A DNA stretch of 9,161 nucleotides from an uncultured Collinsella sp. (GCA_937950415.1 CALFDL010000025.1:1-9161), one strand, 5' to 3'; positions 1 through 5,978 are shown, counted from the first letter of the stretch. The notes: generated by a model from the letters alone, not told the origin. A program made the numbers and translations.

Positions 1-1584
1 GACGAGCTCATCCAAGAGCTTCTCCGAAAACAGGTTACCGCGACCCAGCTGCCCGGCAGGATCGAGCTGGAGCTTGAGCCGCGCCGACTCGACCATGGCC
101 TCGTGGCCGTACATCGTCTCCAGGAAGCCCGCCTTGATCTTGCCGACGCCGTGTTCGGCGGAGACGGCGCCGCCCATGGCCGTGACCTCGGAAGCCCACT
201 GGGCAAAGAGTTCTCCGCCGCGGCGGTAATCCTGCGCATCGCGCGGCAGAGTGTTCACATGCAGATGGTTGTTACCGATGTGCCCCCAGGCGGCAGACTC
301 AAGCCCGCTTTCGGCCAACGTGCGGCGATAGAGGGCAATGACATCGGCCAAGCGTGCGTTGGGCACCGACATGTCCGAGCCCAGTTTGGTGATGGTGGGA
401 TCCGTGCGGCGACGCTCGTCGATGAGCATGTTGACGCTCTCGGGCACCGCATGGCGGAAGAATCGCTGACACTCGCGATCGACTTCGGTGCGGGCGACCC
501 ATGTCGCATCGTCGCTGCCGCCCGCAAGCTCCAGCACCCATCCCAGGTGGTACAGCTCCTCGGTCGCCTGCGCTTCGTCATCGCAGTCGAGCTCCACGTA
601 GACACAGACCTTTGCCTCGTCGTCGAGCGCCGGCAGCGAGGCAAACGCGGTCGACTGCTCGCGCTGGCGACGCAGGATATCCAGGGCGCCAGCATCGAAA
701 TACTCAATAGCGGCGGCATGGGACAGCACGGGACGCACGGAATCGGTAAAGGACACGGCCTTGTCTTCGCTATCGAAAAAGCAACTCACACCCCATACGA
801 CCGAAGGTGCCGCCTGCAGGGCGATCTCGAGCTCGGTAATGACGCCGAGCGTGCCGCACGCACCGATAAAAAGATCGATGGCGTCCATATCGTCCGCAAC
901 AAAATACCCCGAGGCATTTTTGGTCTTGGGCATGGTGTAGTCAGGAAGATCAAGCTCGAATGTATGACCCTCTGCCGTCACGAGCGACAGGTGGCGGCCC
1001 TGGGCAAAAGCCTCGCCGCGCTGAAGCTCAAGCAAATCGCCATCAGCCAGCGCGACGTGGAGTCCCGTGACATGCGGGCGTATGGGACCGTAAGCGTAGC
1101 TGCGGGCGCCGGAGGCGTTGCATGCCGCCATGCCGCCCAGACAGGCAGATGCCTCGGTGGGATCGGTGGGAAAGAACTGCTCGGGGGACTCTTGGAACTC
1201 CTCGTAGGCCTCAAGCGATGCCTGGTCCCAACCAGCGGTCGGCAGCACCTTCTTGCCCAGCTGCTTGCGCAGTTCCGAAAGCACAACGCCCGGCTCCACG
1301 CGCAGCAGAAATTGGCCTTGTTCATCGCGGCGAAGGCCCAAGTAGCGATTCATGCGGGAAGTATTGAGAATGTGACCGCCATGAGGCACGGCGCCGGCGG
1401 CAAGACCGGTCCGGGCGCCCTGAACCGTCACCGGGACACGCTCGGCATGGAGCTTTTTCAAAATGGCGCGGACCTCGTCTTCCGTTGTCGGAAACGAGAT
1501 GCTCGATGCTTCGCCCGATGCACGAGATTCATCGCGGCCATACTCTTCGAACTCGTCGGTGAAGGGTTTGATGGTTGCAGACAC
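1..1584 (-). CDS. FAD-binding oxidase, GlcD / D-lactate dehydrogenase type (partial, 3' end outside window)
   Basis: Flavin-dependent 2-hydroxyacid dehydrogenase family (FAD_binding_4 plus FAD-oxidase_C), likely oxidising a substrate such as D-lactate or glycolate; the exact substrate cannot be read. 528 codons are open from a GTG at 1584 to the window edge. The start is supported by an AAAGGGGGAG Shine-Dalgarno site 6 nt upstream. The FAD diphosphate loop is at residues 56-67 (GARTGLAAGAVP), the TDPTEAS...GGMAACNASGARS segment follows near 145-170, and GTLGVITELEIAL lies near 245-257. The C-terminal domain shows GHIGNNHLHVN (434-444), with the usual metal/substrate histidines, and SAEHGVGK (475-482). 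The last visible residues, GRGNLFSEKLL, match the usual end of this family, so few codons are probably missing, unless an Fe-S domain is fused beyond the edge. No signal peptide or membrane segment is visible, so it is cytosolic. The family is certain; the substrate is not. Confidence 0.93.
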   Translation of the reverse strand, partial: MSATIKPFTDEFEEYGRDESRASGEASSISFPTTEDEVRAILKKLHAERVPVTVQGARTGLAAGAVPHGGHILNTSRMNRYLGLRRDEQGQFLLRVEPGVVLSELRKQLGKKVLPTAGWDQASLEAYEEFQESPEQFFPTDPTEASACLGGMAACNASGARSYAYGPIRPHVTGLHVALADGDLLELQRGEAFAQGRHLSLVTAEGHTFELDLPDYTMPKTKNASGYFVADDMDAIDLFIGACGTLGVITELEIALQAAPSVVWGVSCFFDSEDKAVSFTDSVRPVLSHAAAIEYFDAGALDILRRQREQSTAFASLPALDDEAKVCVYVELDCDDEAQATEELYHLGWVLELAGGSDDATWVARTEVDRECQRFFRHAVPESVNMLIDERRRTDPTITKLGSDMSVPNARLADVIALYRRTLAESGLESAAWGHIGNNHLHVNTLPRDAQDYRRGGELFAQWASEVTAMGGAVSAEHGVGKIKAGFLETMYGHEAMVESARLKLQLDPAGQLGRGNLFSEKLLDELV

Positions 1585-1590
1585 GCGAAC

Positions 1591-1599
1591 TCCCCCTTT
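1591..1599 (-). promoter_or_regulatory. Ribosome binding site of the FAD oxidase gene
   Basis: On the minus strand the sequence AAGGGGGAG sits about 6 nt before the GTG at 1584-1582. It decides the GTG start, since there is no competing in-frame ATG with a comparable site nearby. Confidence 0.75.
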
Positions 1600-1666
1600 A
1601 GCTAACTACAGTGTTTGCAGGGAGATGTTACCGCATCGTTTCGTCGACGTGTTCGAGACCGTCTCC

Positions 1667-1694
1667 ATAATTGGCGATTTTTACGTTCGTGCAA
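1667..1694 (-). promoter_or_regulatory. Possible promoter of the FAD oxidase gene
   Basis: Read on the minus strand, TTGCAC (plus positions 1689-1694) is followed after 16 nt by AATTAT (1667-1672), an acceptable but imperfect -35/-10 pair. It would give a leader of roughly 75 nt. The match is weak and the call rests only on position and consensus. Confidence 0.3.
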
Positions 1695-1837
1695 TTCGGC
1701 GAGCGGCAAGGTTTCCTCGGCAGACGATGCTTTTGACACATATCGCCCCGCCGTCGCCGATCGCGTAAATGTCGCTCGAAAAAAGTTGAAGTAATTTTTA
1801 CTGCCTTTTACCTGCGGAGATATCAATCCGTCAAGCA

Positions 1838-1859
1838 TTTGGTCAGAAATTGGTCAAGT
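1838..1859 (+). repeat. Tandem 11-bp direct repeat with TTGGTCA core (possible operator)
   Basis: Two adjacent 11-bp units, TTTGGTCAGAA and ATTGGTCAAGT, place identical TTGGTCA heptamers (1839-1845 and 1850-1856) exactly one helical turn apart, about 75-90 nt upstream of the first gene of the surface cluster. The spacing suits a regulator binding as a head-to-tail dimer on one face of the DNA. The binding protein is unknown. Confidence 0.4.
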
Positions 1860-1865
1860 AGCGGC

Positions 1866-1874
1866 TGATACGGT
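1866..1874 (+). promoter_or_regulatory. Possible extended -10 promoter of the surface-protein operon
   Basis: TGATACGGT fits the TGnTAnnnT extended -10 pattern, though TACGGT is a poor core. It lies 10 bp downstream of the TTGGTCA repeat, and no convincing -35 box is present. If used, it gives a leader of about 50 nt before the ATG at 1930. It could need activation from the direct repeat. Confidence 0.25.
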
Positions 1875-1929
1875 CGGCGTCGACAGCCAAAACCGATAGA
1901 AGTTTTGGCCCAGAAGCAGGGAGGTTCCC

Positions 1930-2226
1930 ATGGCATATTACTGGCCCCAGTACGGCGTCGCCATCGAGGTCGACGACGATCCCTATCTCCTGCCTTTCGA
2001 CGAAGAGGCGTTCCCCGATACGGCGGTCTACCACGTCACCACCGATGTTATCTGCGACCCCGAGTCGTTCTCGGCGCTCGCCCACCACATCGCGCGTATC
2101 CACGATATCGAGCTCCCTCACGACTTCGACGAGCTCATCTACTCGCGCCGCCTGATGCTTCACATGCTCTTTGGAGCGGACCCGTCCACGTTCGCACGTG
2201 TCTACACCACCAAGGACGCCGCATGA
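1930..2226 (+). CDS. Small cytosolic protein of unknown function (98 aa)
   Basis: I do not recognise this gene with confidence. The ATG at 1930 has a GGGAGG site 5 nt upstream. The 98-residue product is acidic and has no signal peptide or membrane helix. It begins with a YYWPQYGVAIEVDDDP segment and continues with an alternating segment (VYHVTTDVICDPESFSALA) and a predicted helix. The order 'WP..GVAIE.D' then 'V..VT.DV..DP..F' resembles the core strands of DUF559-type PD-(D/E)XK nuclease folds as found at the ends of actinobacterial DUF559 proteins. The usual histidine and catalytic lysine are not evident, so it may be an inactive, shortened relative. This is inference only. Its stop codon overlaps the next gene's start (ATGA at 2223-2226), so the two are translationally coupled, although the partner is exported and this one is not. 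Confidence 0.75.
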   Translation: MAYYWPQYGVAIEVDDDPYLLPFDEEAFPDTAVYHVTTDVICDPESFSALAHHIARIHDIELPHDFDELIYSRRLMLHMLFGADPSTFARVYTTKDAA

Positions 2227-2732
2227 GTGCGAAGAAGCCGCCCCGCCTTGCAGGACTGGGGCGTCGCAAGAAACTCGTCGTTGTCTGCCTGGCTATCGTC
2301 TGCGCCCTTGTCGCCGTAGGGCTATACGCCTGGCAGTCGCAGCCCGTGCCCGAAGCGGGCGCCTCAGTCACGACGGCAGAGGGTAAATCGCGCCAAGAAA
2401 TCCAAGATGAGCTCGACGCCATCGTCCGCGACAACATGATGACGATTTCGGTCGCGCCGGTCGCTCAGCTGCAGGAAGACGGCAAGCTGCGTGTCAACGT
2501 GCAAAACGTCCAAGACAATAAATTTCCCCAGCGATTCCGCGTCATCCAAAACGACGAGACCATGTACGAATCCGGTGTGGTCGAGACCGGCAAGACAATC
2601 GAGACGTGCCCCGCCGGCGACATCAAAGAAGGCGAGGCGTACATCGAGATCCAGGCACTCGATGCCAAGACCCTCGACAGCCACGGCAATCCGACACGTG
2701 TCAAGGTACGGGTTGAGCAAACCGAGAACTAG
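2223..2732 (+). CDS. Membrane-anchored extracytoplasmic beta-rich protein (169 aa)
   Basis: The start is the ATG at 2223, overlapping the upstream TGA in an ATGA junction, with AAGGA 6 nt before it. The frame is open further upstream to 1905, but that part is antiparallel noise over the preceding gene. The N-terminus is basic (KK at 4-5, RRKK at 14-17), followed by one hydrophobic helix at about 18-37, then an Ala/Glu-rich spacer. A beta-type domain fills about 72-165, with TISVAPV, LRVNVQNVQDNKFPQRFRV, YESGVV and GEAYIEIQAL. By the positive-inside rule the domain faces out. A similar layout (N-terminal membrane anchor, then a 'dG.l.v.N...N...f.V.....e.iY.SG.i..g..Ie' domain) occurs in small surface-locus proteins of Firmicutes, from memory and unverified. 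A lone Cys129 lies outside the membrane. It probably tethers or receives the secreted proteins encoded downstream. Confidence 0.85.
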   Translation: MSAKKPPRLAGLGRRKKLVVVCLAIVCALVAVGLYAWQSQPVPEAGASVTTAEGKSRQEIQDELDAIVRDNMMTISVAPVAQLQEDGKLRVNVQNVQDNKFPQRFRVIQNDETMYESGVVETGKTIETCPAGDIKEGEAYIEIQALDAKTLDSHGNPTRVKVRVEQTEN

Positions 2733-2785
2733 CTTTTTCAGCCGACGCGGCACCGCACGCAATTCACCAGCATTCGTCCAATCAT

Positions 2786-2802
2786 CGCGGGGACGGCCCG
2801 CG
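2786..2802 (+). repeat. GC-rich stem-loop in the leader of the WxL-like gene
   Basis: CGCGGG (2786-2791), a 5-nt loop and CCCGCG (2797-2802) form a perfect 6-bp stem, extendable by one G-U pair. It lies in the 90-nt gap between the membrane-anchored protein and the WxL-like gene, ending about 9 nt before the AAAGGA site. No T-run follows, so it is not an ordinary terminator. It could be an mRNA processing or stability element that lets the downstream secreted subunits be made at a different level. Confidence 0.4.
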
Positions 2803-2822
2803 GCGAATAGAAAGGAACGACC

Positions 2823-3422
2823 ATGGACATCACCAGGAACATGAACGGAGCCAGAGCGCTCGTTGTGGGCGCAGGGCTCGCGCTCGCGCTCGCAATGGGC
2901 GCCGCCCCGACGCCAGCTATGGCGGCCGGGCGCGTTGGAACCACGAAAGTAATGGTCAGGACCGAGATCGACAACGTTGAGTTCAAAGTTCCGACGGTTA
3001 TTCCCTTCGTCGCCAAGGCCGACGGCACGCTTCAGGGCCCCTCAGAAGACGCGACCACCATCGACAATCATTCGGCCTACGGCATCCATGTCACCAACAT
3101 GAAGATCGACGCCATGAACACCTGGACCATTGCTGCCGACGCCAAGGCCGGAACCGCGCAGAACTCCATCGACTTTAAGGTCGGCCCCGACGGCGCACTC
3201 CAGAACGCCAGCGCCGCAATGCAGGGGACGGGCCTCGATCTTTCCAAGAATGCAGCCTTCGACATGGGCTACCAGGGCATTGCCGGCGGCACGGACAAAA
3301 TTAAGCTCAAGACAAGCGGAAACGTCGCCCGCGTCACGCGCGACATCTTCCGCGTAACCGGCGAAGGCGATCAGGTTGCAACGATCACCTGGACGGTCGA
3401 GCCCGGTGCGCACACGGCATAA
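2823..3422 (+). CDS. Secreted WxL-like surface protein (199 aa)
   Basis: The ATG at 2823 follows AAAGGA by 7 nt. A Sec signal peptide spans about 1-34 (basic and polar start, hydrophobic 12-28, cleavage near AMA-A). The mature part, about 165 residues, is Ala/Gly/Thr/Asp-rich, beta-type and without cysteine. It contains the run VPTVIPFVAKADGTLQGPS (56-74), an N-H-S turn and VTNMKI, then two W-x-hydrophobic motifs: WTI at 101-103 and WTV at 190-192, the second in a final strand (ATITWTVEP). Paired W-x-L motifs, the second near the C-terminus, define the WxL peptidoglycan-binding domain of Firmicutes; here Leu is replaced by Ile and Val, so I call it WxL-like. There is no sorting signal or membrane anchor, so attachment would be non-covalent or through a partner. 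The same domain pattern recurs in the C-terminal half of the secreted protein at 3706. Its end overlaps the next gene by 17 nt. Confidence 0.85.
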   Translation: MDITRNMNGARALVVGAGLALALAMGAAPTPAMAAGRVGTTKVMVRTEIDNVEFKVPTVIPFVAKADGTLQGPSEDATTIDNHSAYGIHVTNMKIDAMNTWTIAADAKAGTAQNSIDFKVGPDGALQNASAAMQGTGLDLSKNAAFDMGYQGIAGGTDKIKLKTSGNVARVTRDIFRVTGEGDQVATITWTVEPGAHTA

Positions 3423-3687
3423 GGCCGTCGCCCTGGCCGCCGCCGTCAGTATCCTAGCGTTTGCGCCAGCCATGGCTTTTGCCCAGCAAGAACAGGCGCA
3501 GGCCGCCACGCAAGTGACGGTCGACCTCTCGGAGCTCGACCGCGGCGACCGCGAGGAACCGTTGGCGCAGACAGGCGACAGACGATGGCTCTTGGCAGCA
3601 GGCGCCACAGCAGCAGGCGCGGGGACCGCCGGCCTCGGGCTGCACATCAAACGCAGCCAGAAACAAAACACGGACAGGCCGCACTAA
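3406..3687 (+). CDS. Very small LAxTG-anchored sortase substrate (93 aa)
   Basis: I choose the GTG at 3406, which lies 17 nt inside the preceding gene and yields a clean signal peptide (RTRHK then hydrophobic 7-22, cleavage after AMAFA at 26). A TTG at 3376 would add ten unlikely residues. The mature chain is only about 26 residues of Gln/Ala and charged sequence before the sorting signal: LAQTG at 53-57, a hydrophobic segment at 61-81 and a basic tail (KRSQK). LPxTG-like signals of the LAxTG type are known substrates of class E sortases in actinobacteria; the sortase is not in this window. With so little mature sequence it can hardly be an enzyme, and a wall-anchor or docking role for the neighbouring secreted proteins is likely. 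Small LPxTG proteins (CscD) play that part in csc clusters. It is independent of the previous gene, not a frameshifted tail of it, because it has its own signal peptide. Confidence 0.83.
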   Translation: MRTRHKAVALAAAVSILAFAPAMAFAQQEQAQAATQVTVDLSELDRGDREEPLAQTGDRRWLLAAGATAAGAGTAGLGLHIKRSQKQNTDRPH

Positions 3688-3705
3688 ATTAGCTAAGGAG
3701 ACCCC

Positions 3706-5136
3706 ATGGCATCGAAGAACCTTTTGCCCGTCGTCGCACTCTGCGGCGCGCTCGCAACCGGAACGCCTGTCGCCGCTTGGGCGACTCCCGTCATGGCAGG
3801 CTCCTTACCAGCAGCCCTAAGCTCCGCACCAAATCCGTCGAGCGCCATTGCTTGCAAGCGTTTTTCGATCGCACAGGCCGCAATCTCGACCTCGGGATGC
3901 CTTCGTCGTAATACGGACGGCTCGATAGTCGTGGATATCAATCGTTCGAACAAGGCAAACGGCTCCCAGGCGGGGTGCGCTGTCTGCACATGGCGCTCGG
4001 TTGTGCTCGATGCAGATGGCGATCCATGCAATTTAGAGCTGCGCATCGACATCGCTTCGGTCGATGACTCGGCGAACGGAGCGAAGGTCGCCTTCGACGG
4101 TACGTTTTTCGAGAAAGGAGGCGGTATATGTCTGGGCTGCGCCGCCGCGAATGCAGACGACACGCAGCCCACCCTCTCATTCACGGCATCGTTGCGGCTG
4201 ACCAAAGCCGACACCGATGCCATCGCGGCGGGAGAAGCATCCCTGCTGTTCTACGCCGTCAGCACCAAAGACACAGACGCTCATTTCGAGAAGTCAGCCG
4301 GATCACTCAGCCTTACACGAGGGATAGAGGCAGGCCCTATTGAAATCGATGCCCACGCGCAAAGCAGGCAACGCATTCTTGCCGACCCGGCGCTTCTCGA
4401 AATGGAGTGGAATGGATCCGGAGCCATCGGAATTCTCCCCTCCGCGCCTAACGCCAAGACGCTCCCCTCAAACGACGAACCCATCAACGCAACCATACAA
4501 GAAGAAAGCGCGGACAAAGAAGCAGGTGCGGGCGACACGCCGTCGCCGACAAACAGCGTCCCAGCTTCTTTCGAAGCACCGAATGAGCCCGCTACCGATC
4601 CAAACGATCCCGAGTTCGCGGACAGTCTGGGGCTTGCTGATCCTCAAGAGATCGATGAAGGTAACTGCTGCGTGCTTGCCGCCCTCGACCACACAGAGGT
4701 CATCGATGCCGCGAACATCGAAGTTGCCGCCGCCAATCAGCCCGTCCGCAAGTCGGCCATCATCGCATTTCCTGAATCCATCGAAGTCGTCTTTTTGCCA
4801 TCGGGCGAGGTCGTGGCCCCAACACTGCTCACCTTGTTGGGAGCCAAGAATACTCGAAACGAAATTAAAAAGGTCACGGTTGTCGACCCTGCAACCACCG
4901 CTAAACTGCGTCTATACGCCGTTGCCCCAGACGGAAGCAAGACCTTGGAATTCGATGGCGACACACTTCTAGCCTGGCGACGTCTGGACATTATGCAAGA
5001 CGTCTCGTATCAGATCGAACTCGAAGGGTTTGATCGTGCCCGCGATGCCAATATCATCGCCGCGGCTATTGAATCCCCACAGCGGCTTATGACACTGCGC
5101 TTTGACTACTATCCCTATGTCCCGACAACCACCTGA
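3706..5136 (+). CDS. Secreted Cys-rich surface protein with C-terminal WxL-like domain (476 aa)
   Basis: The ATG at 3706 follows AAGGAG by 7 nt and lies 18 nt after the sortase-substrate gene, so it is in the same operon. A signal peptide spans about 1-31 (AWATPVMA). An N-terminal beta-rich domain (about 47-210) holds seven cysteines: C50, C65, C91-x-x-C94, C108 and C142-x-x-C145, suggesting disulfides or a metal site. An acidic Pro/Glu/Asp/Ser linker covers about 245-318, with a CC pair at 321-322. The C-terminal domain (about 345-476) matches the WxL-like protein at 2823 in spacing: Pro356, Gly367, Pro372 and Asn382 align with its Pro57, Gly68, Pro73 and Asn82, and the final strand MTLRFDYYP takes the place of ATITWTVEP. 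The tryptophans are replaced, so wall binding may differ. No sorting signal or membrane helix is present. It is presumably a large extracellular subunit of a complex with its neighbours; the function is otherwise unknown. Confidence 0.85.
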   Translation: MASKNLLPVVALCGALATGTPVAAWATPVMAGSLPAALSSAPNPSSAIACKRFSIAQAAISTSGCLRRNTDGSIVVDINRSNKANGSQAGCAVCTWRSVVLDADGDPCNLELRIDIASVDDSANGAKVAFDGTFFEKGGGICLGCAAANADDTQPTLSFTASLRLTKADTDAIAAGEASLLFYAVSTKDTDAHFEKSAGSLSLTRGIEAGPIEIDAHAQSRQRILADPALLEMEWNGSGAIGILPSAPNAKTLPSNDEPINATIQEESADKEAGAGDTPSPTNSVPASFEAPNEPATDPNDPEFADSLGLADPQEIDEGNCCVLAALDHTEVIDAANIEVAAANQPVRKSAIIAFPESIEVVFLPSGEVVAPTLLTLLGAKNTRNEIKKVTVVDPATTAKLRLYAVAPDGSKTLEFDGDTLLAWRRLDIMQDVSYQIELEGFDRARDANIIAAAIESPQRLMTLRFDYYPYVPTTT

Positions 5137-5159
5137 GGCTTAAATGCTGCGCATCATTC

Positions 5160-5185
5160 CTAATACCACTTATATAACGTATTAG
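5160..5185. repeat. AT-rich inverted repeat upstream of the DUF554 gene
   Basis: CTAATAC (5160-5166) and GTATTAG (5179-5185) are perfect inverted copies around a 12-nt AT-rich spacer, lying in the 118-nt gap after the surface operon. No T-run follows, so a dyad operator for the following gene is as likely as a weak terminator. A second short palindrome, GTCGCGAC, lies at 5190-5197. Confidence 0.35.
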
Positions 5186-5215
5186 ACGAGTCGCGACGTG
5201 CCTCGCATTTCGTTC

Positions 5216-5224
5216 TGCTACGAT
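5216..5224 (+). promoter_or_regulatory. Extended -10 promoter of the DUF554 gene
   Basis: TGCTACGAT fits the extended -10 consensus (TGnTAnnAT form) and lies 31 nt before the ATG at 5255. No good -35 hexamer is seen, which is common for extended -10 promoters. Almost the same nonamer, TGCTATGAT, precedes the TerB gene at 6014-6022. Confidence 0.45.
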
Positions 5225-5254
5225 TGCCACGTTGGCATCAATACAGGAGGGCTC

Positions 5255-5971
5255 ATGCCAGGCTTGGGAACAATCATCAACGTTGCGCTTTTAGTTGCGG
5301 GCGGTCTTTTGGGATTAGCGGGCGGCCGCTTCATTACACCGCGCATCCAAGACACGCTTATGAAAGCATCGGGGCTGTGCGTCCTGTTTATCGGCCTGGG
5401 CGGCACCATGCAAAAGATGCTCATCATCGATGGAAAGGCGCTAGCGACCACCGGTACCACCATGCTCATCGTCTCATTTGCGCTCGGTTCGCTCATCGGC
5501 GAGGCCATCAACTTGGAGGCCGCCATCGAGAACCTTGGCGAATGGCTCAAGCGCAAGACTGGCAGTGAGGGCGATAACGAGTTCACCAACGCTTTTGTCT
5601 CGACTTCACTCACCGTGTGCATCGGCGCCATGGCCATTGTGGGATCGATCCAGGACGGCCTGCTCGGCGACTGGTCAACGCTTGCCCTCAAGGGTGCACT
5701 GGACTGCATCATCGTCTGCACCATGACGGCCTCGCTCGGCCGCGGCTGCATCTTCTCCGCCCTGCCCGTCGCCGTGTTCCAGGGGACGATCACGTTGTTT
5801 GCCGGCGCGCTCTCCCCCATCATGACCACGGCAGCCCTCGACAGCCTTTCGCTCGTAGGCTCCATGCTCATCTTCTGCGTCGGCGTCAACCTCATCCGTC
5901 CTCAGACCTTCCGCACGGCCAATATGCTTCCCTCCGTCGTCATCGCCGTCATCTACGCCCTCCTGTTCTAA
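5255..5971 (+). CDS. DUF554 family membrane protein (YdfK/YqgA-like)
   Basis: The ATG at 5255 is chosen because AGGAGG ends 4 nt before it; an upstream in-frame start at 5198 would add 19 residues that overlap the promoter and look non-coding. The 238-residue product matches the usual length of the DUF554 family and is largely hydrophobic. I estimate six to seven membrane segments, at roughly 5-24, 38-50, 66-84, 116-131, 145-160, 165-190 and 198-213, with a further one at about 224-238. The charged loop 85-110 (EAINLEAAIENLGEWLKRK) and the SFALGSLIGEAI and VGSIQDGL segments are typical of the family. The molecular function of the family is not established; a transport role is usually assumed. 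It has its own promoter-like element and no sign of being co-transcribed with the surface cluster. Confidence 0.9.
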   Translation: MPGLGTIINVALLVAGGLLGLAGGRFITPRIQDTLMKASGLCVLFIGLGGTMQKMLIIDGKALATTGTTMLIVSFALGSLIGEAINLEAAIENLGEWLKRKTGSEGDNEFTNAFVSTSLTVCIGAMAIVGSIQDGLLGDWSTLALKGALDCIIVCTMTASLGRGCIFSALPVAVFQGTITLFAGALSPIMTTAALDSLSLVGSMLIFCVGVNLIRPQTFRTANMLPSVVIAVIYALLF

Positions 5972-5978
5972 ATCTATC

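Larger units (their letters stand above)
1585..1929. other. Divergent intergenic region (345 bp)
   Basis: It separates the leftward oxidase gene from the rightward surface-protein cluster, so it should hold promoters for both. It is visibly more AT-rich than the flanking genes, especially 1770-1860. I see a weak minus-strand promoter (1667-1694), a TTGGTCA direct repeat (1839-1856), a possible extended -10 (TGATACGGT, 1866-1874) and a GGGAGG Shine-Dalgarno site (1919-1924). Short open frames here have implausible composition and no good start sites. No tRNA, riboswitch or terminator is recognisable. Confidence 0.6.

Noticed and set aside
103..1605. 500-codon plus-strand open frame opposite the oxidase gene
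   Set aside because: The minus strand here encodes a full FAD-oxidase with all family motifs. The plus-strand product has no recognisable motif and is rich in Arg/His/Gly, as expected of an antisense shadow in GC-rich DNA.
1602..1838. 78-codon minus-strand frame in the divergent intergenic region
   Set aside because: It would sit directly before the oxidase gene, but it has no good ribosome site and a basic, low-information product, and it covers the AT-rich promoter area.
1905..2222. N-terminal extension of the membrane-anchored protein back to 1905
   Set aside because: It overlaps the small 98-residue gene in another frame, is Arg/His-rich and has no family-like sequence. The ATGA junction and AAGGA site at 2212-2216 support a start at 2223.
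3376..3405. TTG start for the small sortase substrate
   Set aside because: It would put ten extra residues (MQRSPGRSSP) before a signal peptide that is already complete from the GTG at 3406.
2823..3687. Frameshifted single gene joining the WxL-like protein and the LAQTG protein
   Set aside because: The second frame starts with its own complete signal peptide after the overlap, so it is a separate exported protein and not a displaced C-terminal anchor.
5141..5158. Short ATGC/GCAT hairpin after the surface operon as terminator
   Set aside because: It has only a 4-bp stem with a 3-nt loop and no T-run, which is too weak to call.
5218..5895. 225-codon minus-strand open frame opposite the DUF554 gene
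   Set aside because: It is antisense to a clear membrane-protein family. Its Ser/Met/Pro-rich product is the typical complement of hydrophobic codons.
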